Part shown: in pieces, positions 15,988 through 24,731 of the stretch
How positions within the stretch are numbered: the first letter of the stretch is position 1
Layout: each line of letters starts with the position of its first letter
Origin: Dysgonomonas sp. HDW5A
GTDB lineage: Bacteria > Bacteroidota > Bacteroidia > Bacteroidales > Dysgonomonadaceae
DNA length: 64,000 bases
NCBI RefSeq assembly: GCF_011299555.1
Contig: NZ_CP049857.1
Location: 2,480,001 to 2,544,000, forward strand
Direction: 5' to 3'
Made by a program: the position numbers and the translations under genes
The notes under the pieces: model-generated
The model's input: the letters and a program-made list of their open reading frames with translations, nothing else
What the model was told of the DNA's origin: nothing
The model's database searches: none

Positions 15988-17280
15988 ATGAACTTTGTTG
16001 AAGAATTAAGATGGCGTGGTATGATTCAAGAAATTATGCCGGGTACAGAAGAACAGCTACAAAAAGAATTGACCTCGGGATACCTAGGCATCGATCCTAC
16101 TGCCGATTCATTGCATATTGGTCACCTTGTAGGAGTGATGATTTTGAAACACTTTCAGCGTGCCGGGCACCGTCCTATCGCTTTGATAGGGGGAGCGACA
16201 GGTATGATTGGTGATCCATCTATGAAATCGCAAGAGAGAAATTTACTTGACGAGGAAACTTTACGTCACAATCAGGAGAGCATCAAAAAGCAGTTGGCTA
16301 AATTTCTGGATTTTGAATCAGATAAACCCAATAAAGCTTTGTTGGTAAACAATTATGATTGGATGAAAGATTTCACTTTTCTTGATTTTATTCGCGATAT
16401 AGGTAAGCATATTACTGTAAACTATATGATGGCGAAGGATTCGGTAAAGAAAAGATTAAGTGGAGAATCATCCGAAGGAATGTCATTTACCGAATTTTCA
16501 TATCAATTGTTGCAAGGGTATGATTATTTACATTTATATAGTGAATTAGGCTGCCGTATCCAGATGGGAGGATCGGATCAGTGGGGAAATATAACTACCG
16601 GTACCGAGCTGATTCGTCGCAAAACAGGAGGTGAAGCTTTTGCTTTGGTATGCCCTTTGATTACAAAAGCGGATGGAACCAAGTTCGGGAAGACCGAATC
16701 TGGTAATGTTTGGCTAGACCGTCGCTATACCTCTCCATACAAGTTCTATCAATTTTGGATGAATGTCAGCGATGAAGATGCTGCACGATATATAAAGATA
16801 TTTACGTCCTTATCTAAGGATGAGATTGATGCTTTGGTTCTTGCACAGCAAGAAGCGGCTCACCTACGTCCCTTGCAAAAGAGACTAGCTCAGGAATTAA
16901 CCGTAATGGTTCACTCTCAGCAAGATTATGAGGCTGCAGTAGATGCTTCGGGTATATTGTTTGGAAGTTCTACAGCAGATGCCTTGAAAACATTGGACGA
17001 AGAAACTTTGTTGCAGGTCTTTGAAGGTGTTCCTCAATTTGAAGTAAGCAAGGTAGAATTGGAGGATGGAATTTCTGCAATTGATCTATTGACACAGGTA
17101 ACAACGGTTTTTCCTTCCAAAGGAGAGATGCGTAAGATGGTACAAGCAGGAGGTGTTATGATGAATAAAAATAAATTAGAAAATTCTGATGAAATTATTG
17201 ATCATTCGTATCTGATTGACGGTAAATATATTTTGGCTCAAAAAGGCAAGAAAAACTACTATTTACTGATTGCAAAATAA
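15988..17280 (+). CDS. tyrS: Tyrosyl-tRNA synthetase
   Basis: The 430-aa class I synthetase charges tRNA-Tyr. The HIGH motif is LHIGHL in [13 protein letters not shown] (about residue 40), the tyrosine pocket includes GGSDQWGNI, and the KMSKS loop is [10 protein letters not shown]-terminal S4-like RNA-binding domain starts near [16 protein letters not shown]. Length is normal and the start follows a TACTTTTG promoter closely. tRNA-Gln lies 74 nt downstream. Confidence 0.97.
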   Translation: MNFVEELRWRGMIQEIMPGTEEQLQKELTSGYLGIDPTADSLHIGHLVGVMILKHFQRAGHRPIALIGGATGMIGDPSMKSQERNLLDEETLRHNQESIKKQLAKFLDFESDKPNKALLVNNYDWMKDFTFLDFIRDIGKHITVNYMMAKDSVKKRLSGESSEGMSFTEFSYQLLQGYDYLHLYSELGCRIQMGGSDQWGNITTGTELIRRKTGGEAFALVCPLITKADGTKFGKTESGNVWLDRRYTSPYKFYQFWMNVSDEDAARYIKIFTSLSKDEIDALVLAQQEAAHLRPLQKRLAQELTVMVHSQQDYEAAVDASGILFGSSTADALKTLDEETLLQVFEGVPQFEVSKVELEDGISAIDLLTQVTTVFPSKGEMRKMVQAGGVMMNKNKLENSDEIIDHSYLIDGKYILAQKGKKNYYLLIAK

Positions 17281-17354
17281 AAAAAGTATAGCTTAGGTAT
17301 TGCATATATCAAATGGATTATATACTTTTGTATCGCTTTAGAAAAGCAAATGTT

Positions 17355-17425
17355 TGTCTCATGGTGTAATGGTAGCACTGCAGTTTTTGGTACTGCCTGT
17401 CTAGGTTCGAATCCTGGTGAGACAA
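17355..17425 (+). tRNA. tRNA-Gln (anticodon UUG)
   Basis: The acceptor stem is TGTCTCA/TGAGACA, with a D-arm containing GTGTAATGGTAGCAC. The anticodon stem GCAGT/ACTGC has loop TTTTGGT (anticodon TTG), and the T-arm contains GGTTCGAATCC. The discriminator base is A and CCA is not encoded. A terminator follows 14 nt later. Confidence 0.96.
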
Positions 17426-17439
17426 CTGATTAAGAAAAT

Positions 17440-17475
17440 AAACGATTGGATATCAATAAAGATATTCAGTCGTTT
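17440..17475 (+). terminator. Terminator after tRNA-Gln
   Basis: AAACGATTGGATATC (17440-17454) pairs with GATATTCAGTCGTTT (17461-17475), with two wobble pairs, followed by TTCTTTTT. Confidence 0.8.
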
Positions 17476-18096
17476 TTCTTTTTGGGGGAGTTGTTTTGTT
17501 CTTTCATAAAACTTAGATCATGCCTAATTGGTTTATCCTCATAGATAGATGAATTTTATTACTCTCAGAACTTTTTTTTATATGTATCGGAGATTTCAAT
17601 ACCTGTATTTTCTAATATTATTATACATTCTGGTTTTTAAGTAACCCAAAAAATAGAGGTATATTGCATTGATATGTGGATTATTTGAGAGTCATGGATA
17701 ATATTGTGTTCTACGCACTTCTTCTAAATCAAAATTCAATACCTGATAACTCCATGAATACTTTCCCAATCTTCCCAATCTTTGCGTTTTAATTCTGTGG
17801 AGTATATAGCCACCCACAACACTTAGTGAAGGATGTTTATGCCAAACTTTTTCTATTGAATTATATTTTTTGCTTGATATGGTTTCAATTGCCATTATGT
17901 AGCATTATTTGCATAACAATAGGTTTATTCCATGAAAAAGGTTACAATCTTATATTTTCAAATATCTATATAAGTGTTTGAAAAATAGTATATTCATTAT
18001 TGAATGCTCTTTTTTAAAACATAATGAAAGTTAGTTTGTTTATAAGAGAAAGTCATAACTAAACTTATATAATTTTCATTAAATACTTATTCATAT
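17476..18096. other. AT-rich spacer between tRNA-Gln and gadC
   Basis: About 620 nt of low-GC sequence contain only one doubtful 67-codon minus-strand ORF (17692-17895). No integrase, attachment-site duplication of the tRNA 3' end, or IS end was found. The gadC promoter must lie in the last 150 nt, but no good TAnnTTTG element was identified. Confidence 0.4.
17692..17895 (-). CDS. Doubtful small ORF, 67 aa
   Basis: It reads MAIETISSKKYNSIEKVWHK..., is basic, and contains a duplicated RLGRLG from a direct repeat (TTCCCAATC) in the DNA. There is no signal peptide or recognised domain. Codon use is plausible for a gene, but no promoter was found and it stands alone beside a tRNA. It may be a remnant of a longer gene or not expressed. 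Confidence 0.3.
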   Translation of the reverse strand: MAIETISSKKYNSIEKVWHKHPSLSVVGGYILHRIKTQRLGRLGKYSWSYQVLNFDLEEVRRTQYYP

Positions 18097-19581
18097 ATGG
18101 CAAATATTAAGCAAACAGTAAAATTGGGAGTGTTTACGCTGGCGATAATGAATGTCACAGCGGTTGTGTCTTTAAGAGGTCTCCCTGCTGAAGCTACTTA
18201 TGGATTAAGCTCAGCATTTTATTATTTATTTGCAGCGTTGGTATTTCTAATACCTACTTCTTTGGTTGCGGCTGAATTAGCTGCGATGTTCAAAAATAAG
18301 CAAGGAGGAGTATTCCGTTGGGTCGGCGAGGCTTACGGTAAAAAATGGGGGTTTTTGGCTATTTGGTTACAATGGATAGAAAGTACAATCTGGTTTCCAA
18401 CAGTATTAACATTCGGAGCAGTGTCTTTAGCATTTATTGGAATGGATTCAGCTCATGATGAAGTTATGGCAAGTAACAAATTTTACACATTAATAGCAGT
18501 GCTTGTTATTTATTGGGCAGCTACATTCATTTCGTTGAAAGGAATGGGTTGGGTTGGAAAAGTTGCTAAAGTAGGCGGTTTGGTTGGTACTATTATACCA
18601 GCAGGATTGCTCATTGTCTTAGGTATCTATTATTTAGCAACAGGCGGACATTCTAATTTAGACTTTAGCGGAAGCTTTGTTCCCGAATTTAATGGCTTAG
18701 GAAGTATCGTGTTGGCATCTAGTATATTTCTTTTTTATGCAGGTATGGAGATGAGTGGTGTCCATGTCTCAGACATGCAAAATCCAGGGAGAGATTATCC
18801 TAAAGCTATATTTGTTGGAGCACTAATAACAGTGCTTATTTTTGTGTTAGGAACATTTGCTTTAGGTATTATTATTCCTGAAAAAGATATTAACCTAACT
18901 CAGAGCTTACTAGTAGGATTCGATAACTATTTTACCTACATCAGAGCTTCGTGGTTATCTCCGATAATTGCAGTAGCATTGGCATTTGGTGTATTAGCAG
19001 GTGTATTGACCTGGGTTTCTGGTCCTTCTAAAGGAGTATTTGCAGTAGGTAAAGCAGGATATTTACCTCCATTTTTTCAAAAAACAAATAATAACGGTGT
19101 ACAAAAGAACATTTTATTTGTACAAGGCGGTATTGTATCCATACTCGGATTGCTATTTGTGGTAATGCCATCAGTACAAAGCTTTTATCAGATATTATCG
19201 CAATTGACGATCTTATTATATCTGATTATGTATATGTTGATGTTTACGGCTGCTATTGTATTAAGGTATAAAATGAAAGATACTGACCGTCCTTTCAAAA
19301 TCGGTAAAAAAAGTAATGTCTTGATTTGGATAGTAGGGGGAGGAGGTTTCTTAAGTTCATTAATCGCATTTCTCTTAAGCTTTATCAAACCTAGCCAAAT
19401 GACGAATATAGAACTATCAACGTGGTTAGCTGTTCTTATTGGCGGTGCTTTAGTTGTTGTGATAGTACCATTCTTTATTTATGCATCGCGAAAGGCATCG
19501 TGGAAAGATCCGAATACCGATATTGAACCGTTCCACTGGGAAGAGGGAAAATCTACAACCACAGATAATCAATCGAAGTAA
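18097..19581 (+). CDS. gadC: Glutamate/GABA antiporter-like amino acid permease
   Basis: The 494-aa inner-membrane protein has about 12 hydrophobic segments of the APC superfamily, starting LGVFTLAIMNVTAVVSLRGLP, which is close to the GadC opening. KNKQGGVFRWVGEAYGKKWGFLA is also GadC-like, and the C-terminal cytosolic tail (YASRKASWKDPNTDIEPFHW) resembles the pH-sensing C-plug region of that family. It would exchange extracellular glutamate or glutamine for GABA or glutamate, consuming protons. The glutaminase gene follows after 77 nt. No glutamate decarboxylase is in the window. Confidence 0.85.
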   Translation: MANIKQTVKLGVFTLAIMNVTAVVSLRGLPAEATYGLSSAFYYLFAALVFLIPTSLVAAELAAMFKNKQGGVFRWVGEAYGKKWGFLAIWLQWIESTIWFPTVLTFGAVSLAFIGMDSAHDEVMASNKFYTLIAVLVIYWAATFISLKGMGWVGKVAKVGGLVGTIIPAGLLIVLGIYYLATGGHSNLDFSGSFVPEFNGLGSIVLASSIFLFYAGMEMSGVHVSDMQNPGRDYPKAIFVGALITVLIFVLGTFALGIIIPEKDINLTQSLLVGFDNYFTYIRASWLSPIIAVALAFGVLAGVLTWVSGPSKGVFAVGKAGYLPPFFQKTNNNGVQKNILFVQGGIVSILGLLFVVMPSVQSFYQILSQLTILLYLIMYMLMFTAAIVLRYKMKDTDRPFKIGKKSNVLIWIVGGGGFLSSLIAFLLSFIKPSQMTNIELSTWLAVLIGGALVVVIVPFFIYASRKASWKDPNTDIEPFHWEEGKSTTTDNQSK

Positions 19582-19658
19582 AATAGGTTTTGTCAAATTT
19601 CAATATTTCGGTAAAGCCTATTTTGTCTCAAATATTTATCTTTTAATGCAATTAAGAT

Positions 19659-20624
19659 ATGACAAGAAAAATAACGATAAGTCAAATAAAGGATACCGTT
19701 CAAAAAGCTTATGAGCAGGTAAAAAGTAATACTGATGGCAAAAATGCTGATTATATCCCTTATCTGGCAAACGTCGATAAAAACTTATTCGGTATAACTG
19801 TCTGTTTACTCGATGGGCAAATAATAGAAGTGGGTGATACTGCATTCCGATTCGGGATAGAATCTGTTTCTAAAGTTCATACTGCCATACTAGCTATGCG
19901 CCAATATGGAGCCGATAAAGTGTTGGATATGATTGGTGCTGATGCTACCGGGCTTCCTTTCAACTCTATAGTAGCTATTTTGCTGGAGGCTGATCACCCG
20001 TCGACCCCTTTGGTAAATGCAGGCGCAATATCAGCATGTAGTATGGTTAAACCTTTGGGTGATAGTGTCGGAAAATGGAAAGCAATATTAGATAATGTTA
20101 CCGATTTGTGTGGCGGTGCTCCTGAATTGCTTGAGGAACTTTATAAATCAGAATCAGATACTAATTACAATAACCGATCCATTGCATGGCTACTGAAAAA
20201 TTACAACAGGATATATGATGATCCGGATATTTCGCTCGACTTATATACTCGTCAATGCTCGCTAGGTATAACAGCTACACAACTGGCAGTGGCAGCAGGA
20301 ACCATTGCTAATGGCGGAGTTAATCCGGTTACAAAGGAGCAAGTATTCGAGGCTGAACTTTCTCCTAAAATTACATCCATGATTTCTACTGTAGGATTTT
20401 ACGAACATACCGGCGATTGGCTATATAGTTCCGGAATTCCTGCAAAAACAGGTGTCGGAGGCGGTGTTATGGGGGTATTGCCTGGACAATTCGGTATTTC
20501 AGCATTTGCTCCACCTCTCGATGGTTCAGGAAATTCAGTTAAAGCACAATTAGCGATTAAATATATTATGAATGAGTTAAGTCTTAATATATTTAGTGGC
20601 GAAAATATAGTGATTTCAGAATAA
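19659..20624 (+). CDS. glsA: Glutaminase A
   Basis: The 321-aa serine-dependent beta-lactamase-fold enzyme hydrolyses glutamine to glutamate and ammonia. The Ser-x-x-Lys pair is S69-V-S-K72 in GIESVSKVHT. Other family segments are NAGAISACSMV and GGVNPVTKEQVFEAEL, and KTGVGGGVMGVLPGQFGISAFAPPLD near the C-terminus. Length is normal. With gadC just upstream this forms a glutamine-driven acid-resistance module: ammonia takes up protons and GadC exchanges the product. A terminator follows. Confidence 0.95.
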   Translation: MTRKITISQIKDTVQKAYEQVKSNTDGKNADYIPYLANVDKNLFGITVCLLDGQIIEVGDTAFRFGIESVSKVHTAILAMRQYGADKVLDMIGADATGLPFNSIVAILLEADHPSTPLVNAGAISACSMVKPLGDSVGKWKAILDNVTDLCGGAPELLEELYKSESDTNYNNRSIAWLLKNYNRIYDDPDISLDLYTRQCSLGITATQLAVAAGTIANGGVNPVTKEQVFEAELSPKITSMISTVGFYEHTGDWLYSSGIPAKTGVGGGVMGVLPGQFGISAFAPPLDGSGNSVKAQLAIKYIMNELSLNIFSGENIVISE

Positions 20625-20661
20625 CAAATAAATATAAGGTTGATCTTGTGAAACAATAATA

Positions 20662-20696
20662 AAAAGCACTGTTTATCTATGATAGACGGTGCTTTT
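20662..20696 (+). terminator. Terminator of gadC-glsA
   Basis: AAAAGCACTGTTTATC (20662-20677) pairs with GATAGACGGTGCTTTT (20681-20696), followed by CTTTTTG. Confidence 0.85.
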
Positions 20697-20848
20697 CTTT
20701 TTGAGGTTATTCTCCTATATGAATTCTTATTAAGATGTTTGGCTTGGTATTCACATCCTAAATTCAATAGAGTGCTTTCTTTTTTTTCTGTTGTTTGTTT
20801 TATCTAAAGTCGTATAAAGTTTTTTACAACACGATATTTCTTTTATAG

Positions 20849-20856
20849 TATCTTTG
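20849..20856 (+). promoter_or_regulatory. Promoter -7 element of truncated haemoglobin gene
   Basis: TATCTTTG matches TAnnTTTG, 40 nt before the start codon. No clear -33 partner. Confidence 0.55.
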
Positions 20857-20896
20857 AAAAAGGTTATACCAATTTTGTAAATAGATTTATTAAAAG

Positions 20897-21301
20897 ATGA
20901 GACAGATAAAAGATATTGAGAATATAGATGATATAAAGAAAATGGTCAATACGTTTTATGCCAAGGTGCAAAAAGACGATCTGATAGGGCCTATATTTAA
21001 TGATAAGATACAAAACCACTGGCCTGAACATTTAGAAAAATTGTACTCTTTCTGGCAAAGTATCCTGTTGAACGAGAGAACCTATAATGGGCATCCGTTT
21101 CCTCCACATGCTCAACTACCAATAGGAAAGGAACATTTCGAACGTTGGCTATCTCTTTTCGTAGAAACCGTAGATAATCTTTTTATCGGAGAAATTGCTA
21201 ATGAGGCAAAGTCAAGAGCCTATAAAATAGCCGATGTGTTTCAGGGGAAGTTAGCCTATATTCATCGGCGATCAGAAGATCAGTCTTTTGATATAGACTG
21301 A
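20897..21301 (+). CDS. Group III truncated haemoglobin
   Basis: The 134-aa haem protein of the 2-on-2 globin fold has family signs in order: VNTFYAKVQKDDLIGPIFND, WPEHLEKLYSFWQSILL, the conserved YNGHPFPPHAQL (the His is the candidate proximal ligand region), and HFERWLSLFVETVDNLF with the FxRW motif. Group III proteins are linked with oxygen or nitrogen-oxide chemistry under low oxygen, which would suit an anaerobe or microaerobe. It has its own promoter. A lipoprotein gene starts 79 nt later and may be co-transcribed. Confidence 0.9.
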   Translation: MRQIKDIENIDDIKKMVNTFYAKVQKDDLIGPIFNDKIQNHWPEHLEKLYSFWQSILLNERTYNGHPFPPHAQLPIGKEHFERWLSLFVETVDNLFIGEIANEAKSRAYKIADVFQGKLAYIHRRSEDQSFDID

Positions 21302-21380
21302 TTTATATGTGGTTACCATTCACCCGATGATAAACTTTTTATTCGGTTTTTTGTTACATTTACAAACAAAACTAATTGAA

Positions 21381-21884
21381 ATGAGAAATCTGCTTTATAT
21401 ATTATTGACAACATGCTTGTTAGTGTCTTGTTCCAGTAATAACGATTCAACAGTCAATACAAGTATTATTGGAAGGTGGAATTTTGGATATTCGACCCCC
21501 TATCAGGTTGAATCTAATAATGTTTATGCAAATCAAACTATAGATTCACATATAAGGAATCGTGCCCCCGAATATATCAGCTTTATTTTCACCGTAGGTG
21601 GTAAAATTAGGGTTATAAGAGATATTGACCGAGAAGAAATAGATGGGACGTATACTATTGAAGGAAATAAACTCACCATAAATTACACCGATTTAGATAA
21701 CGTATCTAAGACTTTGGTGTATGAGTTTGTAGTACATGACAATATTTTTGTCCTAAAGCATGATGATACTGACTTTTATGCCCGTGAAATACCCTATTTA
21801 CTTCCCGAGATAAGAGATGTGTTGGTCTCGAAGGTATTGGTTGAAGTAACTTATATAAGGGACTTGGGTGCGAATGTAAATTGA
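21381..21884 (+). CDS. Small lipoprotein, lipocalin-like
   Basis: The 167-aa protein is counted from ATG 21381, which gives a lipoprotein signal (MRNLLYILLTTCLLVSCSS, lipobox Cys17). An in-frame start 72 nt earlier would bury it. The pattern IGRWNF..., then IDGTYTIEGNKLTINY and a late KTLVYEFVVHDNIFVLK, is that of short lipocalin-like beta barrels of Bacteroidota. Likely anchored in an outer or inner membrane leaflet; ligand unknown. Convergent with the GH92 gene across a shared terminator. Confidence 0.7.
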   Translation: MRNLLYILLTTCLLVSCSSNNDSTVNTSIIGRWNFGYSTPYQVESNNVYANQTIDSHIRNRAPEYISFIFTVGGKIRVIRDIDREEIDGTYTIEGNKLTINYTDLDNVSKTLVYEFVVHDNIFVLKHDDTDFYAREIPYLLPEIRDVLVSKVLVEVTYIRDLGANVN

Positions 21885-21925
21885 TTTATCAGGCTGCAGA
21901 ACTATTGATGGTAGTTTAAAGTAAT

Positions 21926-21967
21926 AAAAAACTCCCTCTAAGACTTTAAATCTAGAGGGAGTTTTTT
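21926..21967. terminator. Bidirectional terminator
   Basis: AAAAAACTCCCTCTA (21926-21940) pairs with TAGAGGGAGTTTTTT (21953-21967), between the convergent lipoprotein and GH92 genes. Confidence 0.9.
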
Positions 21968-21984
21968 ATTTATACTCTTATAAT

Positions 21985-24273
21985 TTAGAATTTTTCATCT
22001 TTAGAAAAAGAGTAGGGGAAGTCATTGACCTCAGTTCCTCTTTCTTTATTAGGTGTCGAAGACATTTTATAATCTATTACAGCCCCGTTTAATAACTGTT
22101 CGTGTGTCAAATAGTTTTTACTATAAGGCTGCCCGTTTACAGTCATACTTGAAATATATATATTGTCTTTGTTGTTATTGGGTGCATTTATGATAACCTG
22201 TTTTCCGTTTTCCAGATGTAATGTCACCTTTTTAAATAAAGGAGAACCTAAAACATATTCATCTGTTCCCGGACATACGGTATAGAATCCTAAAGCAGAG
22301 AATACGTACCATGCGGACGTTTGACCATTGTCTTCATCTCCACAATACCCGTCGGGTGTTGCAGAGTAAAGCTTATCCATAATTTCACGCGTCCAATACT
22401 GAGCTTTCCATGGTTCCCCCGAATAATTATAAAGGTATACCATGTGCTGTATAGGTTGATTGCCATGAGCATATTGTCCCATATTCATTATTTGCATTTC
22501 ACGTATTTCGTGAATTACTGTACCATAATAACTGTCATCAAAAAGAGGAGGCATAATAAATACCGAATCCATCATTGTATTGAATTCCTTTTTTCCTCCC
22601 ATTAAATTGATTAGCCCCTGAGGATCATGAAATACTGACCAAGTGTAATGCCAGCTATTTCCTTCGGTAAAAGCATCTCCCCATTTCAATGGATTAAAGG
22701 GCGATTGAAAAGTTCCGTCTTCATTTCGGCCTCTCATCAGTTTAGTTTCATGGTCGAAAAGATTCTTGTAATTCATTGCTCTTTTGGCAAAAACCTGAAT
22801 TTCTTTTTCGGGACGATTCAGTTCTTTTCCCAGTTTGTAAATAGTCCAGTCGTTATAAGCATATTCGAGAGTACGTGCAGCACTTTCGTTGATCCCCACA
22901 TTGTAAGGGACATATCCAAGTTTATTATAAAATTCATGACCTAATCTTCCGGTCGAACCTACTTTCGGATGCACATTTTCGGCACCATGCAAAAGAGCCT
23001 TATACAACGTTTCGATATCGTAACCTCTTAAGCCTTTCAGATAAGCATCAGCTACTACAGAAGCCGAGTTATTTCCGACCATACAATCTCTGTGCCCGGG
23101 ACTTGCCCATTCGGGAAGGAAACCGCTTTCTTTATAAGTATTAACTAATCCTTCTTGCATTTGTGTGTTGATAGAAGGATACATTAAATTTAAAAAAGGA
23201 AATAAACTACGGAATGTATCCCAAAATCCTGTATCGGTAAACATATACCCCGGAAGAATTTGTCCGTTATAAGGACTATAATGTATGATTTTTCCATTAG
23301 CATCTACTTCATGAAATTTACGAGGGAAAAGAAGAGAACGGTATAAACAAGAATAAAAAGTACGTAGATTATCTATGTTGTTGTCTTCCACATCTATTTT
23401 ACCCAATACCTCATTCCATGTCTTTTTTCCGTTTGCTTTTACAGTCTCAAAATCATTATTTCCAAGTTCTTTAAGATTCAGTTCTGCTTGTTCTGGGCTA
23501 ATAAATGATGATGCAATTCTTGCGTGTACTTTCTCGCCTTTTTTAGTCGAGAATCCGATAATTGCTCCCGAATGGTCGGCTTTAGCTTCAGTCTGTTTTT
23601 CTAGAATTTTGTTATCGGCTACTGCTGATACATACGTAAATGGCTTGTCGAATATTATAACGAAATAATTTTTGAAATTATCGGGAACCCCACCACTGTT
23701 TTTGGTTGTGTATCCTATGATTTTATTTTCTTCCGGAATTACTTTTACGTAAGACCCTTTATCGAAGGCATCTATTGTTACAAATGAATTGTTGCTTTCA
23801 GGAAATGTGAATCGGAACATTACAGCCCTTTCGCTAGGTGCAAATTCTGTAACCACATCATAGTCGGCAAGATAAACCCTGTAATAGTAAGGGTTGGCAA
23901 CCTCAGCTTTGTGAGAGAACCAGCTTGCTCTTTCGTTTTCATTAAATATTGGTTTGCCCGTAGTCGGCATTATTGAAAACTGCCCGTAATCGTTGATCCA
24001 AGGACTTGGCTGATGGGTTTGTTTAAATCCCCTTATTTTGTCTGCATCATAGCTGTATGACCAGCCATCACCCATTTTTCCTGTTTGAGGCATCCAGAAA
24101 TTCATACCCCAAGGCATAGCTATTGCCGGATAGGTATTACCGTTGGATAGTGAATGTTTTGATTGTGTTCCCACCAAAGGGTTGACATAATCAACAGGGC
24201 TTTTCGAGTCATTGGCTTTTATCCCAAAGACACAAAGAAATGTAAGAAACAAGTAAATGCTTATTCTCTTCAT
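21985..24273 (-). CDS. GH92 alpha-mannosidase
   Basis: The 762-aa secreted enzyme has a signal peptide (1-20). GH92 members are calcium-dependent inverting exo-alpha-mannosidases. Family motifs are VDYVNPLVGTQS near the N-terminus, MPWGMNFWMPQTG, TDTGFWDTFRSLFPFLN, HEIREM near residue 586 (general acid Glu) and GDEDNGQTSAWYVFSALGFY near 643 (general base Asp pair). All are intact. It is divergent from susC, and the shared spacer contains a LacI-type operator, so it may belong to the glucan regulon although mannosidase activity does not fit starch. The fine linkage specificity cannot be read from sequence. Confidence 0.93.
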   Translation of the reverse strand: MKRISIYLFLTFLCVFGIKANDSKSPVDYVNPLVGTQSKHSLSNGNTYPAIAMPWGMNFWMPQTGKMGDGWSYSYDADKIRGFKQTHQPSPWINDYGQFSIMPTTGKPIFNENERASWFSHKAEVANPYYYRVYLADYDVVTEFAPSERAVMFRFTFPESNNSFVTIDAFDKGSYVKVIPEENKIIGYTTKNSGGVPDNFKNYFVIIFDKPFTYVSAVADNKILEKQTEAKADHSGAIIGFSTKKGEKVHARIASSFISPEQAELNLKELGNNDFETVKANGKKTWNEVLGKIDVEDNNIDNLRTFYSCLYRSLLFPRKFHEVDANGKIIHYSPYNGQILPGYMFTDTGFWDTFRSLFPFLNLMYPSINTQMQEGLVNTYKESGFLPEWASPGHRDCMVGNNSASVVADAYLKGLRGYDIETLYKALLHGAENVHPKVGSTGRLGHEFYNKLGYVPYNVGINESAARTLEYAYNDWTIYKLGKELNRPEKEIQVFAKRAMNYKNLFDHETKLMRGRNEDGTFQSPFNPLKWGDAFTEGNSWHYTWSVFHDPQGLINLMGGKKEFNTMMDSVFIMPPLFDDSYYGTVIHEIREMQIMNMGQYAHGNQPIQHMVYLYNYSGEPWKAQYWTREIMDKLYSATPDGYCGDEDNGQTSAWYVFSALGFYTVCPGTDEYVLGSPLFKKVTLHLENGKQVIINAPNNNKDNIYISSMTVNGQPYSKNYLTHEQLLNGAVIDYKMSSTPNKERGTEVNDFPYSFSKDEKF

Positions 24274-24731
24274 GATTTATTATTTAGATTGATTTTGCTT
24301 TGTATCAATTATTCGCTGCATTAAAAATATCCTTATAGCAGTACGATCTATCCGCTAAAAGTAGAGTTATTTTGATAACAAATCTAGCCATAATTCTGCG
24401 AAAAATAAAAGGAAGAGTCTTTATATCTGTTAAATCCTGTCGGATTTGCGACTATTTAATAAATGTACAATATTTATAATTTTGCCAAATTATTAAAAAA
24501 AAGTAAAATAAAATTATACACTTTATCTTCTCAAAATTAGATGGTTATCGATTTTGGTTAGTTGTTTGTGCAAACGTTTGCATAACAAAAAGCTTGTTTT
24601 ATTGTTATCTAATGATAAAATACAAACTCGACATGTCATATTTGTAGTATGATTTAGGCTTGTTAAAAAAGTGAAACAAGTTTTATCCATGAAATTAATA
24701 ACATATTAATGTTAATCTTAATAATTTGCAC
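24274..24731. other. Divergent regulatory region, GH92 / susC
   Basis: This 458-nt AT-rich spacer holds one LacI-type palindrome (24569-24582). CATATTTG (24637-24644), one base off the -7 consensus for susC, lies 55 nt downstream of the operator. The minus-strand promoter of GH92 was not identified. Confidence 0.5.
24569..24582. promoter_or_regulatory. LacI-type operator 1
   Basis: TGCAAACGTTTGCA is a perfect 14-bp palindrome with the central CG typical of LacI/GalR-family sites. It is identical to the core of the sites at 35367 and 37812. It lies upstream of the likely susC promoter, a position that permits activation as well as repression. Confidence 0.75.

Noticed and set aside
17355-18096. 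tRNA-Gln followed by AT-rich DNA, considered as an integration site
   Set aside because: No integrase gene and no second copy of the tRNA 3' end was seen before gadC.
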